Shown in pieces: positions 26,682 to 35,614 of a stretch of 64,000 bases of DNA (positions are counted from its first letter, which is position 1; each line of letters opens with the position of its first letter). The translations under genes and the position numbers were made by a program. The notes beneath the pieces were generated by a model. The model was not told the DNA's origin, ran no database searches, and saw only the letters and a program-made list of their open reading frames with translations. Source of the stretch: Parachlamydiales bacterium (GTDB taxonomy: Bacteria; Chlamydiota; Chlamydiia; Chlamydiales; Rhabdochlamydiaceae); assembly GCA_023265455.1 (NCBI GenBank), contig JAHFTQ010000005.1, positions 62,001 through 126,000 on the forward strand, in the 5' to 3' direction.

Positions 26682-27659
26682 ATGTTTATTGCTTCTTCTA
26701 CTTTAACTCAAACTCCTTACCAAATCGTGAAAGAGACGGCGGAAAAGTTTATTGCTCATTTCAGCAAAGTCGAGTTGCCAGATACGGTTTGTTCACAGCC
26801 AGGGCCATTACTCACAAACGAGCAGCTCTTACAATTAAAAGAAGAAGCAATTACCGCTGCTTCTTTCTTTGATGATACCCAAAATTGGCAGAAGGGGAAA
26901 GCTCAAGGCTCTTTTTATTTTTTGTCTAGAGGCGGCCACACTGCAGTATGGGGACATCACCAATTTTCCTCTATTGTTGTTAAACTGAGGCGATCTGAAA
27001 TAGCTGCACAGGAGGCGATAATTGCGCAAAAAGCGCACAATTTTGCAATCCATCAGCGTCCTTTTTGGTGTCGGGTGCCTTTGTCAACTTTCATCGACGT
27101 ACCAGAGATGGGGTCGCAAGATGGTGCTGTGGCTCTTTATGTCGAAGAGAAAATGCCGTTGGTTATGACTAGCGATGATCACAAACAGTTTTGGGTGCGT
27201 ATCTTTATCCACTTGGAGTCTACAAAATGTTCGTCTGTTTTTAGAGAAAACATGGTGCAATTAGTGTGTCACATGTCACGGTTCATCGAAGAAACCGGGT
27301 TTTGGGATGTTGGTTACCGCAATTTTCCGGAAGTGAGCATGGATGGAAAATATGTCTGTGTTGTTGACTTTGAGAAAATTGATTCGGATAAAACGGAATT
27401 GTATGCGGGATTGAAAAGACTGGCCGAGCTCTTTCCTTTGTCTCTATTTACTGTTCCTCTTTTCGACGTCTATCAGCGTATAGGTATTTCTGCTGAGATT
27501 GCAGTAAACGAAACTCTCAACAAAACGTACATTGGGCGGTTTCGCGTGCCGACGAAAGAAGATTGCATCCGAGATTGGGAAACGAGAATTGCGCGAAGCC
27601 AAAAAGAACTCGAGCAGACTAAGACGAGTTTCATCTTTTTCGATAAAAAAAACCAATAA
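26682..27659 (+). CDS. hypothetical protein with kinase-like residue pattern
   Basis: The 325-residue protein has no signal peptide. The residues needed for a kinase fold occur in order: VVKL (K101), E111, D209-VGYR-N214 (the D+5 N spacing of the catalytic loop) and VDFE (D229, equivalent to DFG). The style (IDFE-type) is closer to small-molecule phosphotransferases than to Ser/Thr kinases. The glycine-rich part may be GGHTAVWG near residue 88. This is inference from pattern; the protein could also be a pseudokinase. It stands alone upstream of tRNA-Ala. Confidence 0.65.
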   Translation: MFIASSTLTQTPYQIVKETAEKFIAHFSKVELPDTVCSQPGPLLTNEQLLQLKEEAITAASFFDDTQNWQKGKAQGSFYFLSRGGHTAVWGHHQFSSIVVKLRRSEIAAQEAIIAQKAHNFAIHQRPFWCRVPLSTFIDVPEMGSQDGAVALYVEEKMPLVMTSDDHKQFWVRIFIHLESTKCSSVFRENMVQLVCHMSRFIEETGFWDVGYRNFPEVSMDGKYVCVVDFEKIDSDKTELYAGLKRLAELFPLSLFTVPLFDVYQRIGISAEIAVNETLNKTYIGRFRVPTKEDCIRDWETRIARSQKELEQTKTSFIFFDKKNQ

Positions 27660-27688
27660 AAAAACCTCGCAGAGAAAAGCTTTATTTT

Positions 27689-27761
27689 TGGAGCGTAGCG
27701 GATTCGAACCGCTGACCTCCACAATGCCATTGTGGCGCTCTACCAATTGAGCTAACGCCCC
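27689..27761 (-). tRNA. tRNA-Ala (anticodon GGC)
   Basis: The minus strand folds into a full cloverleaf: acceptor GGGGCGU / ACGCUCC, D arm GCUCAAUUGGUAGAGC, anticodon stem CCACA/UGUGG with loop AUGGCAU (anticodon GGC), T arm GCGGUUCGAAUCCGC and discriminator A. The acceptor has the G3:U70 pair that marks tRNA-Ala. CCA is not encoded. Confidence 0.97.
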
Positions 27762-27841
27762 ATGATGAGGGGGAAAATCATTTTAAGTGGTTGGCGGTTT
27801 TTCCAACAGTAAAAATCTTTTTTACCCTATATATCGGGAAT

Positions 27842-29041
27842 ATGAGTAAGTTGTTTTTTCACCATATTGCTCCGGCTCCTGAGGATCCGATTTTTGGTTT
27901 GCAGGTCGCTTTTGAGAAAGATCCGCGTCCTGATAAAATTAATTTGAGTGTAGGGGTCTACAAGAATGATCAGCTGATCACTCCGGTTCTAGAATCAGTC
28001 AAAGAGGCGGAGGCATTTTTGATCAGAGAAGAGAAGACAAAGGATTACCTTCCCATAGGGGGAGATCCTGTTTTTTTACAACAGATCGGCGCTTTGATTT
28101 TTGGCGATTTTTTTTGGTCGGGAGAAGGCAAAAGGATTTGCGGAGCGCAGGTGCCAGGAGGGACGGGAGGCTTAAGAATTGGAGGAGAATTTCTCAAGCA
28201 AGAGGTGGGAGAAAAGATTGTCATCTCTGATCCGACTTGGCCTAACCACAAGGGAGTTTTCGAAAGTTGCAAGATGATCGTCGGGCATTATCCCTATTAT
28301 GACAGGAAAAAAAATGCGCTGGCGTTTGAAAGAATGTGCGAGGTCTTAAAAGATCTGACACCGGGCACAGTGGTTGTCATGCATGCCTGCTGCCATAATC
28401 CTACAGGAGCCGACTTATCTTTAGAGCAATGGAAGGAGCTATTGGGAGTGTTCCAAGATAAGGGACTTTTGCCGCTCTTTGATTTTGCTTATCAAGGGTG
28501 GGGCAAGGGGCTGGAAGAGGATGCAGGAGGGGTACGTCTTTTTGCTCAGGCGGGATTAGAAATGTTGGTGGTCGGTTCTCAATCGAAAAATTTTGGGCTT
28601 TACTCAGAGAGAATCGGTGCACTTTTTATTGTCACAGAGTCGCAAAAGACAGCCGAAGTGGTGCGCTCCAAAATTAAGACGATCATCCGCACGAATTATT
28701 CAAATCCTCCTCGTCATGGAGCAGCTATTGTCGGACATATTTTATCGACACCTCATCTCAGAGCCAAGTGGGAAAAAGAGATGGGGGCGATGCGGGAGAG
28801 AATTGCAAAATTTAGAAAGCGCTTTGTAGAAGAGCTTTCTTTTCGCTCTTTAAAAAAAGATTATCGTTATATGGCTGAGGGTTCAGGGATGTTTTGCTAT
28901 ACAGGACTTGATCAAAGGCAAGTTGAACGGATGCAAAAAGAATTTGCCGTTTACTTAACCTCCGATGGTCGCATGAATCTAGCAGGCCTTTCAGATGAAA
29001 ATCTTTTGAGAGTGGTTGAAGATATCACTCGTTTAATCTAG
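27842..29041 (+). CDS. aspartate/aromatic aminotransferase (class I)
   Basis: The 399-residue PLP enzyme starts at the ATG at 27842. It begins PAPEDPIFGLQVAFEKD and INLSVGVYKN, typical of the AspC/TyrB family, with the HNPTGAD block and the PLP lysine in SQSKNFGLY (K249). It exchanges amino groups between aspartate or aromatic amino acids and 2-oxoglutarate. Chlamydia has one such gene (tyrB/CT637). mreC follows 9 bp later, so the two are probably co-transcribed. AspC and TyrB specificity cannot be told apart here. Confidence 0.92.
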   Translation: MSKLFFHHIAPAPEDPIFGLQVAFEKDPRPDKINLSVGVYKNDQLITPVLESVKEAEAFLIREEKTKDYLPIGGDPVFLQQIGALIFGDFFWSGEGKRICGAQVPGGTGGLRIGGEFLKQEVGEKIVISDPTWPNHKGVFESCKMIVGHYPYYDRKKNALAFERMCEVLKDLTPGTVVVMHACCHNPTGADLSLEQWKELLGVFQDKGLLPLFDFAYQGWGKGLEEDAGGVRLFAQAGLEMLVVGSQSKNFGLYSERIGALFIVTESQKTAEVVRSKIKTIIRTNYSNPPRHGAAIVGHILSTPHLRAKWEKEMGAMRERIAKFRKRFVEELSFRSLKKDYRYMAEGSGMFCYTGLDQRQVERMQKEFAVYLTSDGRMNLAGLSDENLLRVVEDITRLI

Positions 29042-29050
29042 CATTCAGGT

Positions 29051-30043
29051 ATGAGGCGCCACTCTTATCTTTTCATTGTTATTATCATTTTATGTCAGCT
29101 GAGTTTGCCAGTGAGGGTTTCGGATGGACTCCGTTCGACGGCGGTAGCGGCCATTGCTCCTCCTTGGAGGTTGTTTTCTTATTTTAAAAAGGGTTGTTTG
29201 TATGCGGCGACGATCTGGCCCTCGGGGGGGTATTACGCTTCTCCAGAAATACGTGAAGAAATCGCCTCTTTGCGATTGGAAAATCACCATCTTCAGCAAC
29301 AGGTGGAATTACTCAAAGCGCAGATTGATTTAGAAAAGCTGATTGGAGAAGAGGCTCAACTTTTAAAACGGTTTGAGACAGGAGAAGGGGCTGCGAAGAG
29401 AAGAAGAATGGAAATTGAGCGGCTTCTTGAAATGTATATGCCAGCGGTGATTGCCCAAGTTGTTTTCCGTGAATCGGCATCGTGGGCCAGCACACTGTGG
29501 ATTAACTTAGGCAATCAGTCGAATGCAGAGTTTGGAAAGGTTGTCATCGCTAAGAATAGTCCTGTAGTTTTAGGGACTTCTCTAGTGGGGATTGTGGAAT
29601 ATGTCGGCGAGCACCGCTCCCGTGTGAGGCTGATGACTGATCCGTTGATCGCCCCTTCGGTGCGAGTGCTGAGAGAGGATAAGAACCTCTATTTGGCCAA
29701 GGGGGAAATGAATGGGGTTAGAACTTCTTTGCTCCGGAATCGTTCAACGGTTCTTCGAGGAGTGGGCTTTAACTATGATTTCGAAGATGAAGAGGGGCCT
29801 AGTCGAAATCTTGTATCGACTGTTCCTCTGATTCAAAAGGGAGATCTCCTTGTGACGACCGGGATGGATGGAGTTTTTCCTAGTGGACTGAAGGTAGGAC
29901 AGGTGAGTCATGTCTATCCGCTCTGCGAGGGAGGCTCTGCGTATGAAGTGGATGCTGCGGCTCTTGCGGGAAATTTCAATGATATCTCATTCGTTATGAT
30001 CTTACCCCCGCTCTATGATGATTTTTCGATTGACAAGGAGTGA
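29051..30043 (+). CDS. mreC: rod shape-determining protein MreC
   Basis: The 330-residue protein has an N-terminal membrane segment (about residues 6-22), a coiled coil (about 75-115) and the two-lobed beta domain with LVGIVEYVGEHRSRVRLMTDP and GDLLVTTGMDGVFPSGLKVG, which are typical MreC blocks. It links MreB to the wall-building enzymes; in chlamydiae MreB-dependent peptidoglycan synthesis drives division. It follows the aminotransferase gene by 9 bp. Confidence 0.9.
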   Translation: MRRHSYLFIVIIILCQLSLPVRVSDGLRSTAVAAIAPPWRLFSYFKKGCLYAATIWPSGGYYASPEIREEIASLRLENHHLQQQVELLKAQIDLEKLIGEEAQLLKRFETGEGAAKRRRMEIERLLEMYMPAVIAQVVFRESASWASTLWINLGNQSNAEFGKVVIAKNSPVVLGTSLVGIVEYVGEHRSRVRLMTDPLIAPSVRVLREDKNLYLAKGEMNGVRTSLLRNRSTVLRGVGFNYDFEDEEGPSRNLVSTVPLIQKGDLLVTTGMDGVFPSGLKVGQVSHVYPLCEGGSAYEVDAAALAGNFNDISFVMILPPLYDDFSIDKE

Positions 30044-30101
30044 TTAAGAAGGGTATATTGAGAGTCAATTTTGAAAAAAACCCCGATAGGAGGATGTGTT
30101 T

Positions 30102-30287
30102 ATGAAATTGAAAATGATGTTATTAGCGATGTGTGTATGTGGTGGAACTTCTCTCCTTCTTGGCAATCCTGCTGAGGAACCAGAGGCTCCAAAGACTGAA
30201 GACGTTAAAACAACTTCTGAAGACACTGTAGTTAAAGCAGATGTTGATCAAAAAGAGACCAAATCTGACTGTGGCTGCACACGCTAA
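30102..30287 (+). CDS. small secreted acidic peptide with C-terminal CGC
   Basis: The 61-residue protein begins at the ATG at 30102, 8 bp after AGGAGG. A signal peptide (about residues 1-22, with a GGTSLLLGNP end) precedes a Glu/Asp/Lys/Thr-rich tail ending SDCGCTR. It could be periplasmic, with the two cysteines binding metal or forming a disulfide. Its stop overlaps the end of the convergent glycerophosphotransferase-like gene by 4 bp. No family is recognised. Confidence 0.65.
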   Translation: MKLKMMLLAMCVCGGTSLLLGNPAEEPEAPKTEDVKTTSEDTVVKADVDQKETKSDCGCTR

Positions 30288-31312
30288 AGTTTAGTCCAAG
30301 GGGCTCTCTCGAAGGATAGAGCCTCTTGGATTTCTTGAAGTATTTCGCTGCCTTCCCTTTCTTCCCCGAAAACGTCCTTGTAAGCTTCCCTTCTGAGTTT
30401 TTTCTTCTCTTCACGATCTTCTTGCTGGAGGAGTTGCTTTCCTAAATGGGAATCCAAAAGCAACCGACTTCCACAGCGGTCTAGTGTACCAGGGTAGGTG
30501 TCAAAAAAATAAAGAGGTCTGTCAAAGGTGAGAAAATCATAGCCAATCGAGGAAAAGTCACCTAAATAGGCATCTGAAGCTTGCAAGATGGGGTAAATAC
30601 AGGGAAAATCATTGAGAAAGTTAATGCCGCTTTTCCCTTCGTAGCGGTGTTTGAGTTGCTCGGTTTGAACGGGATAGAGATCGTCTAGAAAGGGATGCCA
30701 CCGGATCAAGACATTAAAAAATTCTCCGATCTCTTCGATCACACGTTCACAGCAACTGAGAAAAGAAGAAGGGTTTTCTCCGTCTGGCCAAGAGGGAGCA
30801 TAAAAGATGGTTTTACGTTGAGGATCCAGTTGAAGATGGAGAAGGTTATCATAGAAAGGTTGTCTTTGACGGTAATAGGTCCATCGATAGTTTCCTGTTC
30901 GAACGGTGCCATTGAGAGGTGTTTTGGCCAAAAGATTTTTCATGTGCGGGCCATAGTAGAGCGACAAGTCTTTGGGGGTAGGATTGAGTTCAGAGTGGCC
31001 TTTATCAGAATTTCCATGAGGGCAGTAAACGATTCTCATTTTCTTATGAAATAAAAGTTCAAAAAGGGGAAGAAGTTCAGCCCCCCACCGGTGGCCAGAC
31101 TCAAAAATCACATCGAAATTTTCTGATAGATAGCTCAAGGAAAGCTCGGAGAGTTCAACATGTTGACATTTGAGCTCGGGATAAAATTTGCGAGCAGCAG
31201 CGTATGTTGCCGCTTCCGTCACCAATAAAGGAAGGTCAAGCAGGATGCAAAGAACACCCAGGTGGTCCAAGTAGTGAGGAAGGCCGGTGTGAATTCCAGT
31301 CCAAGTTGTCAA
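30284..31312 (-). CDS. CDP-glycerol glycerophosphotransferase-like protein, paralogue 1
   Basis: The 342-residue protein contains the family blocks TIFYAPSWPDGE and SDAYLGDFSSIGYDFLTFDRPLYFFD, like TagB/TagF enzymes that transfer glycerol phosphate from CDP-glycerol. The start appears to be TTG at 31312, 6 bp after the stop of paralogue 2; no ATG fits, and the alignment with the paralogue begins at residue 5. In an organism without wall teichoic acid the acceptor is unknown; a surface glycan or lipid is possible. Confidence 0.8.
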   Translation of the reverse strand: MTTWTGIHTGLPHYLDHLGVLCILLDLPLLVTEAATYAAARKFYPELKCQHVELSELSLSYLSENFDVIFESGHRWGAELLPLFELLFHKKMRIVYCPHGNSDKGHSELNPTPKDLSLYYGPHMKNLLAKTPLNGTVRTGNYRWTYYRQRQPFYDNLLHLQLDPQRKTIFYAPSWPDGENPSSFLSCCERVIEEIGEFFNVLIRWHPFLDDLYPVQTEQLKHRYEGKSGINFLNDFPCIYPILQASDAYLGDFSSIGYDFLTFDRPLYFFDTYPGTLDRCGSRLLLDSHLGKQLLQQEDREEKKKLRREAYKDVFGEEREGSEILQEIQEALSFERAPWTKL

Positions 31313-31318
31313 GCCGCT

Positions 31319-32305
31319 TTACCCAAAGACATAAGTGTATGTCTCTTGCCGGATCTCTGTCAAATGGGATTGATCTTGGTCAAGAGTTTTGAAAAATTGA
31401 GAGCTGGATTCTAAAGTGTGGCCACAGCGGTGGAGAAATAAGCCGGGATCGTTCAGGGGACGCTTATTGGGGTTAAAGAAAAACATGGGTCTATTGAACG
31501 CTAAAAAATCGTACCCAATAGAAGACATGTCGCCGAGGTAAATGTCGGTTTTTTCAAGAATGGGATAAATGGGGGCAAAATGGCGGAGGAACTTGACTTG
31601 GGGGTGCTGGCTGTACTGGAGCGCCAGCTGCTCAGTGCGAATATCTTTCTCAAGATTTGGGTGCGGCTTAATCCAAAGACAAAACCCCGAGGGAATGTGC
31701 GAAATCAGCAGCTTCGTCTCTTTAAAAAAAGAGGTGGAAGTTTCACCGTCTTCCCATGAGGGGGCATATAAAATGATTTTCGCCCCGGGCGGGCACCAAG
31801 GGTCTATCATTTTCTGGTAGAAAGAGCGGTGGCGGCGGTAGTATTCGAGGCGGAAGTTGCCGGTTTCAATATAGGGCTTAGAAATCCCTTTAAGCTTCAA
31901 AAAATCGATCATTTTAGGTCCGTAGACGAGGAGGGTATTTTCATCTTTGAGAGCCTCCAATAAGGGGACATGATGGCCTTTGTCAGAATTTCCATGGGGC
32001 AGCCAAAAGGTTTGTAATTTTTTATTAAGCGTTTTTTCAGCGATAAAAAATAGCTCGTCGTAGAAAGGCCGGGCAATGGTGCAGTAGAGAGACTCGAATC
32101 TCTCAACTATCTTGAAAGGCGCTTCTAAGCAATTCCATTCTAATATGTTAAGATTGGGATAGTAAAGTCTAGCTTGCTCGGCGATCTCTTCGTCTGTGAT
32201 GACCAGAGGAATCCTTGCTAAGCTGCAAAAGGGAGCGATATGGTCGAGGTGGTGTTCCAAGGGGCCGTAGAGTAAGCCCGCTGATTTAGATAGCATCATC
32301 CTCAT
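31319..32305 (-). CDS. CDP-glycerol glycerophosphotransferase-like protein, paralogue 2
   Basis: The protein has 328 residues from the ATG at 32305 (32299 also possible). It shares with its neighbour IILYAPSWEDGE, TDIYLGDMSSIGYDFLAFNRPMFFF and HGNSDKGH. The pair arose by tandem duplication and is now strongly diverged. The start lies inside the end of the coiled-coil gene 32286-32759, indicating translational coupling. See paralogue 1 for the likely reaction. Confidence 0.8.
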   Translation of the reverse strand: MRMMLSKSAGLLYGPLEHHLDHIAPFCSLARIPLVITDEEIAEQARLYYPNLNILEWNCLEAPFKIVERFESLYCTIARPFYDELFFIAEKTLNKKLQTFWLPHGNSDKGHHVPLLEALKDENTLLVYGPKMIDFLKLKGISKPYIETGNFRLEYYRRHRSFYQKMIDPWCPPGAKIILYAPSWEDGETSTSFFKETKLLISHIPSGFCLWIKPHPNLEKDIRTEQLALQYSQHPQVKFLRHFAPIYPILEKTDIYLGDMSSIGYDFLAFNRPMFFFNPNKRPLNDPGLFLHRCGHTLESSSQFFKTLDQDQSHLTEIRQETYTYVFG

Positions 32306-32759
32306 TATAGTCTTCGAGGGTCTCTGTCGCAATGGAGATTTTCCGTTTCTCTCCTGGCTTAGGCTCCCTCTGATAGTGGGCTAGCTGAGTCAGCATTTCA
32401 TTGCGGCTGCTTTGGAGGCTCATCCGGTCTGATAGAGTCAGAATTTGATCTCGCAGGGAAAGAATTTCCCAGCTGCTCGCGTTGTTAAGGGGAAGGAGTT
32501 TTTCTAAAGGGATATTTGTTTGCAATATATTCTCTTCCAAAGATTTAATGGCAGAAAATCTGGTTTGTCTTAAACCACTCAATTGTTCAATGAGAGCTCT
32601 TCGCTCTTCCATGAGCTTCTGCCAATAGGCAGTCTCTTTCCTTAGAATCAAAATTTCTTCTTGGCATAGGTTGGCGAGAAGCTCTCGGAGGGTTTCGATT
32701 TCTCGCTGCATCACGCGGTGTAGTTCTGAATGAGTGGGGGTCCACTGAGGGTTTTCCAT
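32286..32759 (-). CDS. coiled-coil hypothetical protein (FlgN-like length and composition)
   Basis: The 157-residue protein starts at the ATG at 32759, with AAGGAGAAA upstream. It is almost entirely helical (ELHRVMQREIETLRELL ... ETAYWQKLMEERRALIEQL). Length and pattern resemble FlgN-type export chaperones, but similarity is too weak to assign. It is the first gene of a three-gene operon with the two glycerophosphotransferase-like genes and diverges from mutY. Confidence 0.6.
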   Translation of the reverse strand: MENPQWTPTHSELHRVMQREIETLRELLANLCQEEILILRKETAYWQKLMEERRALIEQLSGLRQTRFSAIKSLEENILQTNIPLEKLLPLNNASSWEILSLRDQILTLSDRMSLQSSRNEMLTQLAHYQREPKPGEKRKISIATETLEDYNEDDAI

Positions 32760-32814
32760 ATATTTCTCCTTTTTAAGACTAGATGCGAAAAGCGTGCCAG
32801 AAGCATAATTAGGC

Positions 32815-33801
32815 ATGCTGAAGTTAAAAGAGTGGTTTTTAGATGAACGGAGGGAGTTGCCTTGGAGGGAGGAGAGAACTCCTTACCGTGTATGGATCTC
32901 TGAGGTCATGCTTCAACAGACTCAAGTTGTCGTGGTTATCCCTTATTTTCTTCGGTGGATGGAAAGATTTCCCACTGTTCAGGCGCTTGCTAAGGCTCCT
33001 TTGGAAGCTGTCATCAAGGCCTGGGAGGGGCTGGGTTATTACAGCCGCGCCCGCAATCTTCACCGGGCCGCGCAGCAGATCTCGCTCGATTTCGGCGGGG
33101 TCATTCCTTCTGAGAGACATCATCTTGAACAGCTTGCTGGGTTTGGGCCTTACACTGTGGGCGCAATGCTCAGTTTTGCTTTTCAGCAAAAAGCTCCTGC
33201 CGTCGATGGAAATGTGGTTCGGGTACTCTCCCGTTTTTTTGGTTCTGATAAGTGGGCTTCTGATCGGAAACACTACGAAGCTTTAACGCTCTCACTTCTC
33301 CCCGAAGAGCAGCCTTGGGTTATGATGGAGGGTCTTATTGAATTAGGCGCGCTAGTCTGTCAGCGGAAACCTAAGTGTGATGTTTGTCCTTTAAGACAAG
33401 ACTGCGTGAGTTATCGCGACGGAACGGCTTTATCCTTTCCCAAGAAGAAAAAACCTCCGGTAACGATTTTTTTGAAACGTCAAGTAGCGGTGATCTGCTG
33501 GGAAGACGAGGTTTTAGTCAAGCGAGAGGGGGAGGGCAAAGTGATGGCTGATTTGTATGAGTTTCCCTATGCAGCTTTAGACGAGCCGCTTCCTGTCAAC
33601 TTGCCTCTTGAAAAGATCCAAGAATTTCCTCTCGTCAAACAAGGCTTTACCCGGTATAATGCAACGCTATACCCGACGTTATATCAAGCAACTGAGAAGA
33701 GAGAAGTCGAAGGTTTTGAATGGAAAAAAAAAGACGAGCTCTTTCATCTTCCCTTCTCTTCGGGTCATAAGAGGATCCTCAATGAAAATATTACACACTG
33801 A
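32815..33801 (+). CDS. mutY: A/G-specific adenine glycosylase
   Basis: The 328-residue protein removes adenine opposite 8-oxoguanine. The catalytic glutamate is in SEVMLQQTQV, the HhH-GPD aspartate is in AVDGNVVRVLSR, and the C-terminal NUDIX-like domain is present. The Fe-S cluster cysteines are C182, C188, C191 and C197, i.e. CX5CX2CX5C, one residue shorter than the usual CX6CX2CX5C. The gene overlaps the following glycosyltransferase gene by 20 bp. Confidence 0.92.
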   Translation: MLKLKEWFLDERRELPWREERTPYRVWISEVMLQQTQVVVVIPYFLRWMERFPTVQALAKAPLEAVIKAWEGLGYYSRARNLHRAAQQISLDFGGVIPSERHHLEQLAGFGPYTVGAMLSFAFQQKAPAVDGNVVRVLSRFFGSDKWASDRKHYEALTLSLLPEEQPWVMMEGLIELGALVCQRKPKCDVCPLRQDCVSYRDGTALSFPKKKKPPVTIFLKRQVAVICWEDEVLVKREGEGKVMADLYEFPYAALDEPLPVNLPLEKIQEFPLVKQGFTRYNATLYPTLYQATEKREVEGFEWKKKDELFHLPFSSGHKRILNENITH

Positions 33802-34858
33802 AAGCTCCAATGGTTGGGGCGGGCAAGAAATGCGCATCCTTAAGGAGGCGTTAGGCCTTCGTCAGCGCGGTCATGAGATCATTTTTGCAGTTGTGAAGGG
33901 TGGTAAATTAGTTGACTACGCGAGGAAAGAAGGGTTCACTGTTTATGAGATTGATTTTCACAGAAGATCCATCCTTTCCGCTTTGATTAAATTGGTCCAG
34001 ATCCTCCGTAGGCATTCTATTGAGATTGTTAACACGCACTCTTCGCTGGATTCTTGGATCGGAGGGATTGCTGCAAGGCTGGTGCGTTGCAAGGTTGTGC
34101 GCACGCGTCATCTTTCGACTCCCGTTAAGGGAGGGCTCAACGCTCTGATGTTATACCGCGGTCTGGCAGATTTTGTTGTCACGACTTCGTCGGGGATTAT
34201 CCCGACTCTAGCACGGCAGGCCAGGATTCCTCTGACCCGGCTCCGTTGTGTTCCTACAGGTGTAGCGCCCATCGCTGTCGATCCCGAAGAGGTGCAGGCG
34301 TTTCGTGCTCGTTTGGGTGTTAACGAAGGCGATATTTTAGTAGGCACGGTCTGTGTAGTACGATCCTGGAAGGGAATTCAAGATCTCGTTGAAGCTGCCC
34401 GCTTACTTAAACATCTCCCTCACATCAAGTGGGTGATCGTGGGTGGTGGGTACTTAGATCAATACCGTCATTTGGTCGATAGTTCTTTGCCTGTCACGTT
34501 CACAGGCCACGTGGAAAATCCTTTTTCGGCAATCGCAGCTCTTGATATCTTCACACTGCTCAGTACCGCCCATGAGGGGATTTCTCAAGCTTCTTTACAA
34601 GCGGCCTATTTGCAAAAGCCTTTGATCACAACAACCGTGGGAGGTCTTCCAGAGGTGTGTCTAGAGGGAGTCACAGGACTCTTAGTGCCCCCGTTTTCTC
34701 CAGCAAAAATTGCCGAAGCCGTTTTGAAATTGGCTGAAGATCCTCTTTTACGTAAGACATTTGGAGAAGCAGCCCACAGTCTTGTCAAAGAAAAATTTAT
34801 GCTGCATCATACCCTCGAAGAGATGGAAAAAGTGTTTTTAGGCTGTAAAATAGGATAG
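33782..34858 (+). CDS. GT4-family glycosyltransferase
   Basis: The 358-residue protein starts at the ATG at 33782 (MKILHTESSNGWGGQE) with GAGG upstream. The GT-B fold N-terminus has the GGxE-type loop, and the C-terminal half has SWKGIQDLVEAARLL, WVIVGGGYL and the nucleotide-sugar EGISQASLQAAYLQKPLITTTVGGLPE block. It probably adds a sugar in lipopolysaccharide core or another surface glycan. Substrates are unknown. It overlaps mutY and precedes a membrane-protein gene by 3 bp. Confidence 0.87.
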   Translation: MKILHTESSNGWGGQEMRILKEALGLRQRGHEIIFAVVKGGKLVDYARKEGFTVYEIDFHRRSILSALIKLVQILRRHSIEIVNTHSSLDSWIGGIAARLVRCKVVRTRHLSTPVKGGLNALMLYRGLADFVVTTSSGIIPTLARQARIPLTRLRCVPTGVAPIAVDPEEVQAFRARLGVNEGDILVGTVCVVRSWKGIQDLVEAARLLKHLPHIKWVIVGGGYLDQYRHLVDSSLPVTFTGHVENPFSAIAALDIFTLLSTAHEGISQASLQAAYLQKPLITTTVGGLPEVCLEGVTGLLVPPFSPAKIAEAVLKLAEDPLLRKTFGEAAHSLVKEKFMLHHTLEEMEKVFLGCKIG

Positions 34859-34861
34859 TGT

Positions 34862-35614
34862 ATGGAAGAAGTTCCGTTTGGAAAGTTTGGGTTTATCAAA
34901 AAAGAATCCGTAGATTGGATGAAAAATCACCTGCCCATGATCGGTGGAGGGGTTCTCTGCACCGTAGTGGGATTAATGGGAGCCTTTTATTGGTTAAGGG
35001 GTGACTCTCAGGGTGATTTTCTGGCAGCTGATATCGCTTACCAAAGGTGGGAGGGTCAGCCGGGGGACCATTTTGTTCGGTTACAAAAACTTCTAAAAAA
35101 ACACCCTGAGCTTCATGCAAAATACGACGGGGCGATTGCGCAAAAACTTTTAGGTTATAGTGAAAGCGGGTTGGCGGCCAGCTATGGAAAAGCAGCCTTG
35201 AGGAGAATAGGAGATTTTTCTCCCTATTATACCGATTTTTCAAGATGCTCTTTGCTCATCGCAGAGGGGCAGCTATTAGAGGCTTTAGACAAGGCCAAAA
35301 CATTGAAAATATCAATGGAAAAAGACGATGCGTTTTGGGAGAAAAAGAGCGAAGTTGTACGTCATGGGTGCATTCTGTTTGCTTATAATTTACTCAGAAT
35401 TGCTGTACTTGAGAAAGCCGCAGGAACGTCAGAAGGGGAATTAGCAGCTTGGCAGGAGTTGAAAAAAAACGCAGGCTGGGACGGTTCCAAGCCTACGTCA
35501 AAAACTTACGATCCTGAAGCTTATCTTCTGATTCAGGAAAATTTCCAAAGTCAGGATATCTCTCTTCTCGATTACATCCAGTACAGAGAGAAATTGCTTA
35601 CTTTGGTCCCATAG
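34862..35614 (+). CDS. single-pass membrane protein with TPR-like helices (hypothetical)
   Basis: The 250-residue protein has a membrane segment at about residues 25-44 after a short N-terminus, then helical repeats resembling TPR (YFRxA-type, as in YfgM/BamD-like chaperone partners). AGGA precedes the ATG. Function is unknown. It follows the glycosyltransferase gene by 3 bp and overlaps the convergent gene 35598-35972 by 17 bp. Confidence 0.65.
   Translation: MEEVPFGKFGFIKKESVDWMKNHLPMIGGGVLCTVVGLMGAFYWLRGDSQGDFLAADIAYQRWEGQPGDHFVRLQKLLKKHPELHAKYDGAIAQKLLGYSESGLAASYGKAALRRIGDFSPYYTDFSRCSLLIAEGQLLEALDKAKTLKISMEKDDAFWEKKSEVVRHGCILFAYNLLRIAVLEKAAGTSEGELAAWQELKKNAGWDGSKPTSKTYDPEAYLLIQENFQSQDISLLDYIQYREKLLTLVP

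Noticed and set aside
27740..27790. Possible second tRNA next to tRNA-Ala
   Set aside because: No second cloverleaf could be folded from the flanking bases.
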